Positions 20,484 to 20,973 of a stretch of 20,973 bases of DNA are shown piece after piece (position 1 is the stretch's first letter; each line of letters opens with the position of its first letter). The notes beneath the pieces were generated by a model. The model had not been told where the DNA came from. It saw only the letters and a list, made by a program, of their open reading frames with translations, and searched no databases. The DNA is from an uncultured Bacteroidota bacterium (GTDB lineage: Bacteria > Bacteroidota > Ignavibacteria > UBA10030 > UBA8401), in contig CALETH010000109.1 in assembly GCA_937920105.1 (NCBI GenBank), forward strand, positions 1 through 20,973, read 5' to 3'. Both the position numbers and the translations under genes were made by a program.

Positions 20484-20536
20484 CTTAAAACGTATCAGAC
20501 TCGATAAAAAGTAAAAATCTTTAAATAAACAAATTT

Positions 20537-20973
20537 ATGAAAAAATATATTTCTCTTTTTATTTTTGTAATATTATGTAATTGTAATAATATTTTTACGC
20601 AAACAATTACAAAAAAATACTCTATTGAAAATAATGAATTAAAAATTTTATCACCAATACTATTTGAAACAGGAAGTGATAAATTAAAGCCCGAAAGTGA
20701 AGAAGGTCTTACCATAGTAAAAGAATACCTTGAATCTAAATCCTATATTTCTCTTCTAAGAATAGAGGGACATACTGATAGTGATGGAAATGAAAAAATA
20801 AATCAAGTATTGACAGAAAAAAGAGCCACTGCTGTTGCACAATGGTTAGTAAAACATGGCATTGATTGCAACCGTCTTCTTCCGGTAGGTTTTGGCAGCA
20901 CAAAGCCAATCGCTCCTAATGATACTGCTGAAAATAAAGCACAGAATAGAAGAATTTCTTTTGTACATGCTGC
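20537..20973 (+). CDS. OmpA-family protein, N-terminal part (runs off window)
   Basis: Open from ATG at 20537 to the right edge (145 codons). It begins with a signal peptide-like MKKYISLFIFVILCNCNNIF; the cysteines do not form a clean lipobox, so cleavage by signal peptidase I is more likely. From residue 38 it is an OmpA C-terminal-like domain: ILFETGSDKLKPES, RIEGHTDSDGNEK (D81 as the diaminopimelate-contacting Asp), LTEKRATAVAQWLVKHGI, VGFGSTKPIAPND and AQNRRISF. By family knowledge it binds peptidoglycan and anchors the outer membrane. With the domain so close to the N-terminus it may be a short Pal-like protein or have a second domain beyond the edge. Confidence 0.88.
   Translation, partial: MKKYISLFIFVILCNCNNIFTQTITKKYSIENNELKILSPILFETGSDKLKPESEEGLTIVKEYLESKSYISLLRIEGHTDSDGNEKINQVLTEKRATAVAQWLVKHGIDCNRLLPVGFGSTKPIAPNDTAENKAQNRRISFVHA

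Overview
The window is strongly AT-rich chromosomal DNA. It most likely comes from a member of the Bacteroidota/Chlorobi (FCB) group, close to Ignavibacteria or Kapabacteria. Evidence: a C-terminal type IX secretion (T9SS) sorting domain of the 'FPNPFNPTT ... LGQEVATL ... SGVYFARL' type; a BshB1-type bacillithiol deacetylase; the small basic protein beginning MPSGKKRKRHKMATHK that is widespread in Bacteroidota; and a promoter matching the Bacteroidota -7 motif TAnnTTTG. The species call is inference. No transposase, integrase, phage gene or CRISPR array is visible.

Layout. 1-2300: 3' part of a secreted repeat protein (FG-GAP-like repeats, a fibronectin-like segment, five InlB-B-like repeats, T9SS sorting domain). 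2301-2613: palindrome-rich spacer with a strong terminator. 2614-4404: exported M2 (ACE-like) peptidyl-dipeptidase. 4541-4614: tRNA-Arg(ACG). 4731-6182: gatB. 6249-9913: an overlapping pair encoding a DUF2339 polytopic membrane protein and a DUF3999-like exported protein. 9990-10709 (minus): bshB1, convergent with the pair and sharing a bidirectional terminator. 10886-15669: a YdjM-like membrane hydrolase followed after 14 nt by a 1406-residue multidomain protein (WGR, SUKH-like, beta-helix-like, TPR, 'IP-x-E' repeats, TPR). 15702-16803: a 45-codon ORF, rnhB and yraN. 16874-19101: sppA, an HU-family protein, a bS22/COX24-like mini-protein, a YtxH protein and a DUF948 protein. 19249-20400: acyl-CoA dehydrogenase. 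20537 to the right edge: an OmpA-family protein, truncated by the window.

Most genes are housekeeping or envelope functions. tRNA-Arg and GatB serve translation. RnhB and YraN are a common neighbour pair in nucleic-acid maintenance. SppA, YtxH, DUF948, DUF2339/DUF3999 and OmpA act in or at the membrane. HU compacts DNA. BshB1 makes the thiol cofactor bacillithiol.

Two things stand out. First, two families of short dispersed palindromic repeats are present, each seen twice. Family A (6197-6226 and 20454-20483) differs between copies by two compensatory base-pair changes that keep a 7-bp GAAA-loop hairpin. Family B (8645-8686 and 10730-10772) has one copy inserted in frame in the signal-peptide coding region of the DUF3999 gene, and the other just upstream of bshB1. 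Second, the 1406-residue protein has a mosaic architecture reminiscent of MolR-like and toxin/immunity-associated proteins. I cannot assign it a function.
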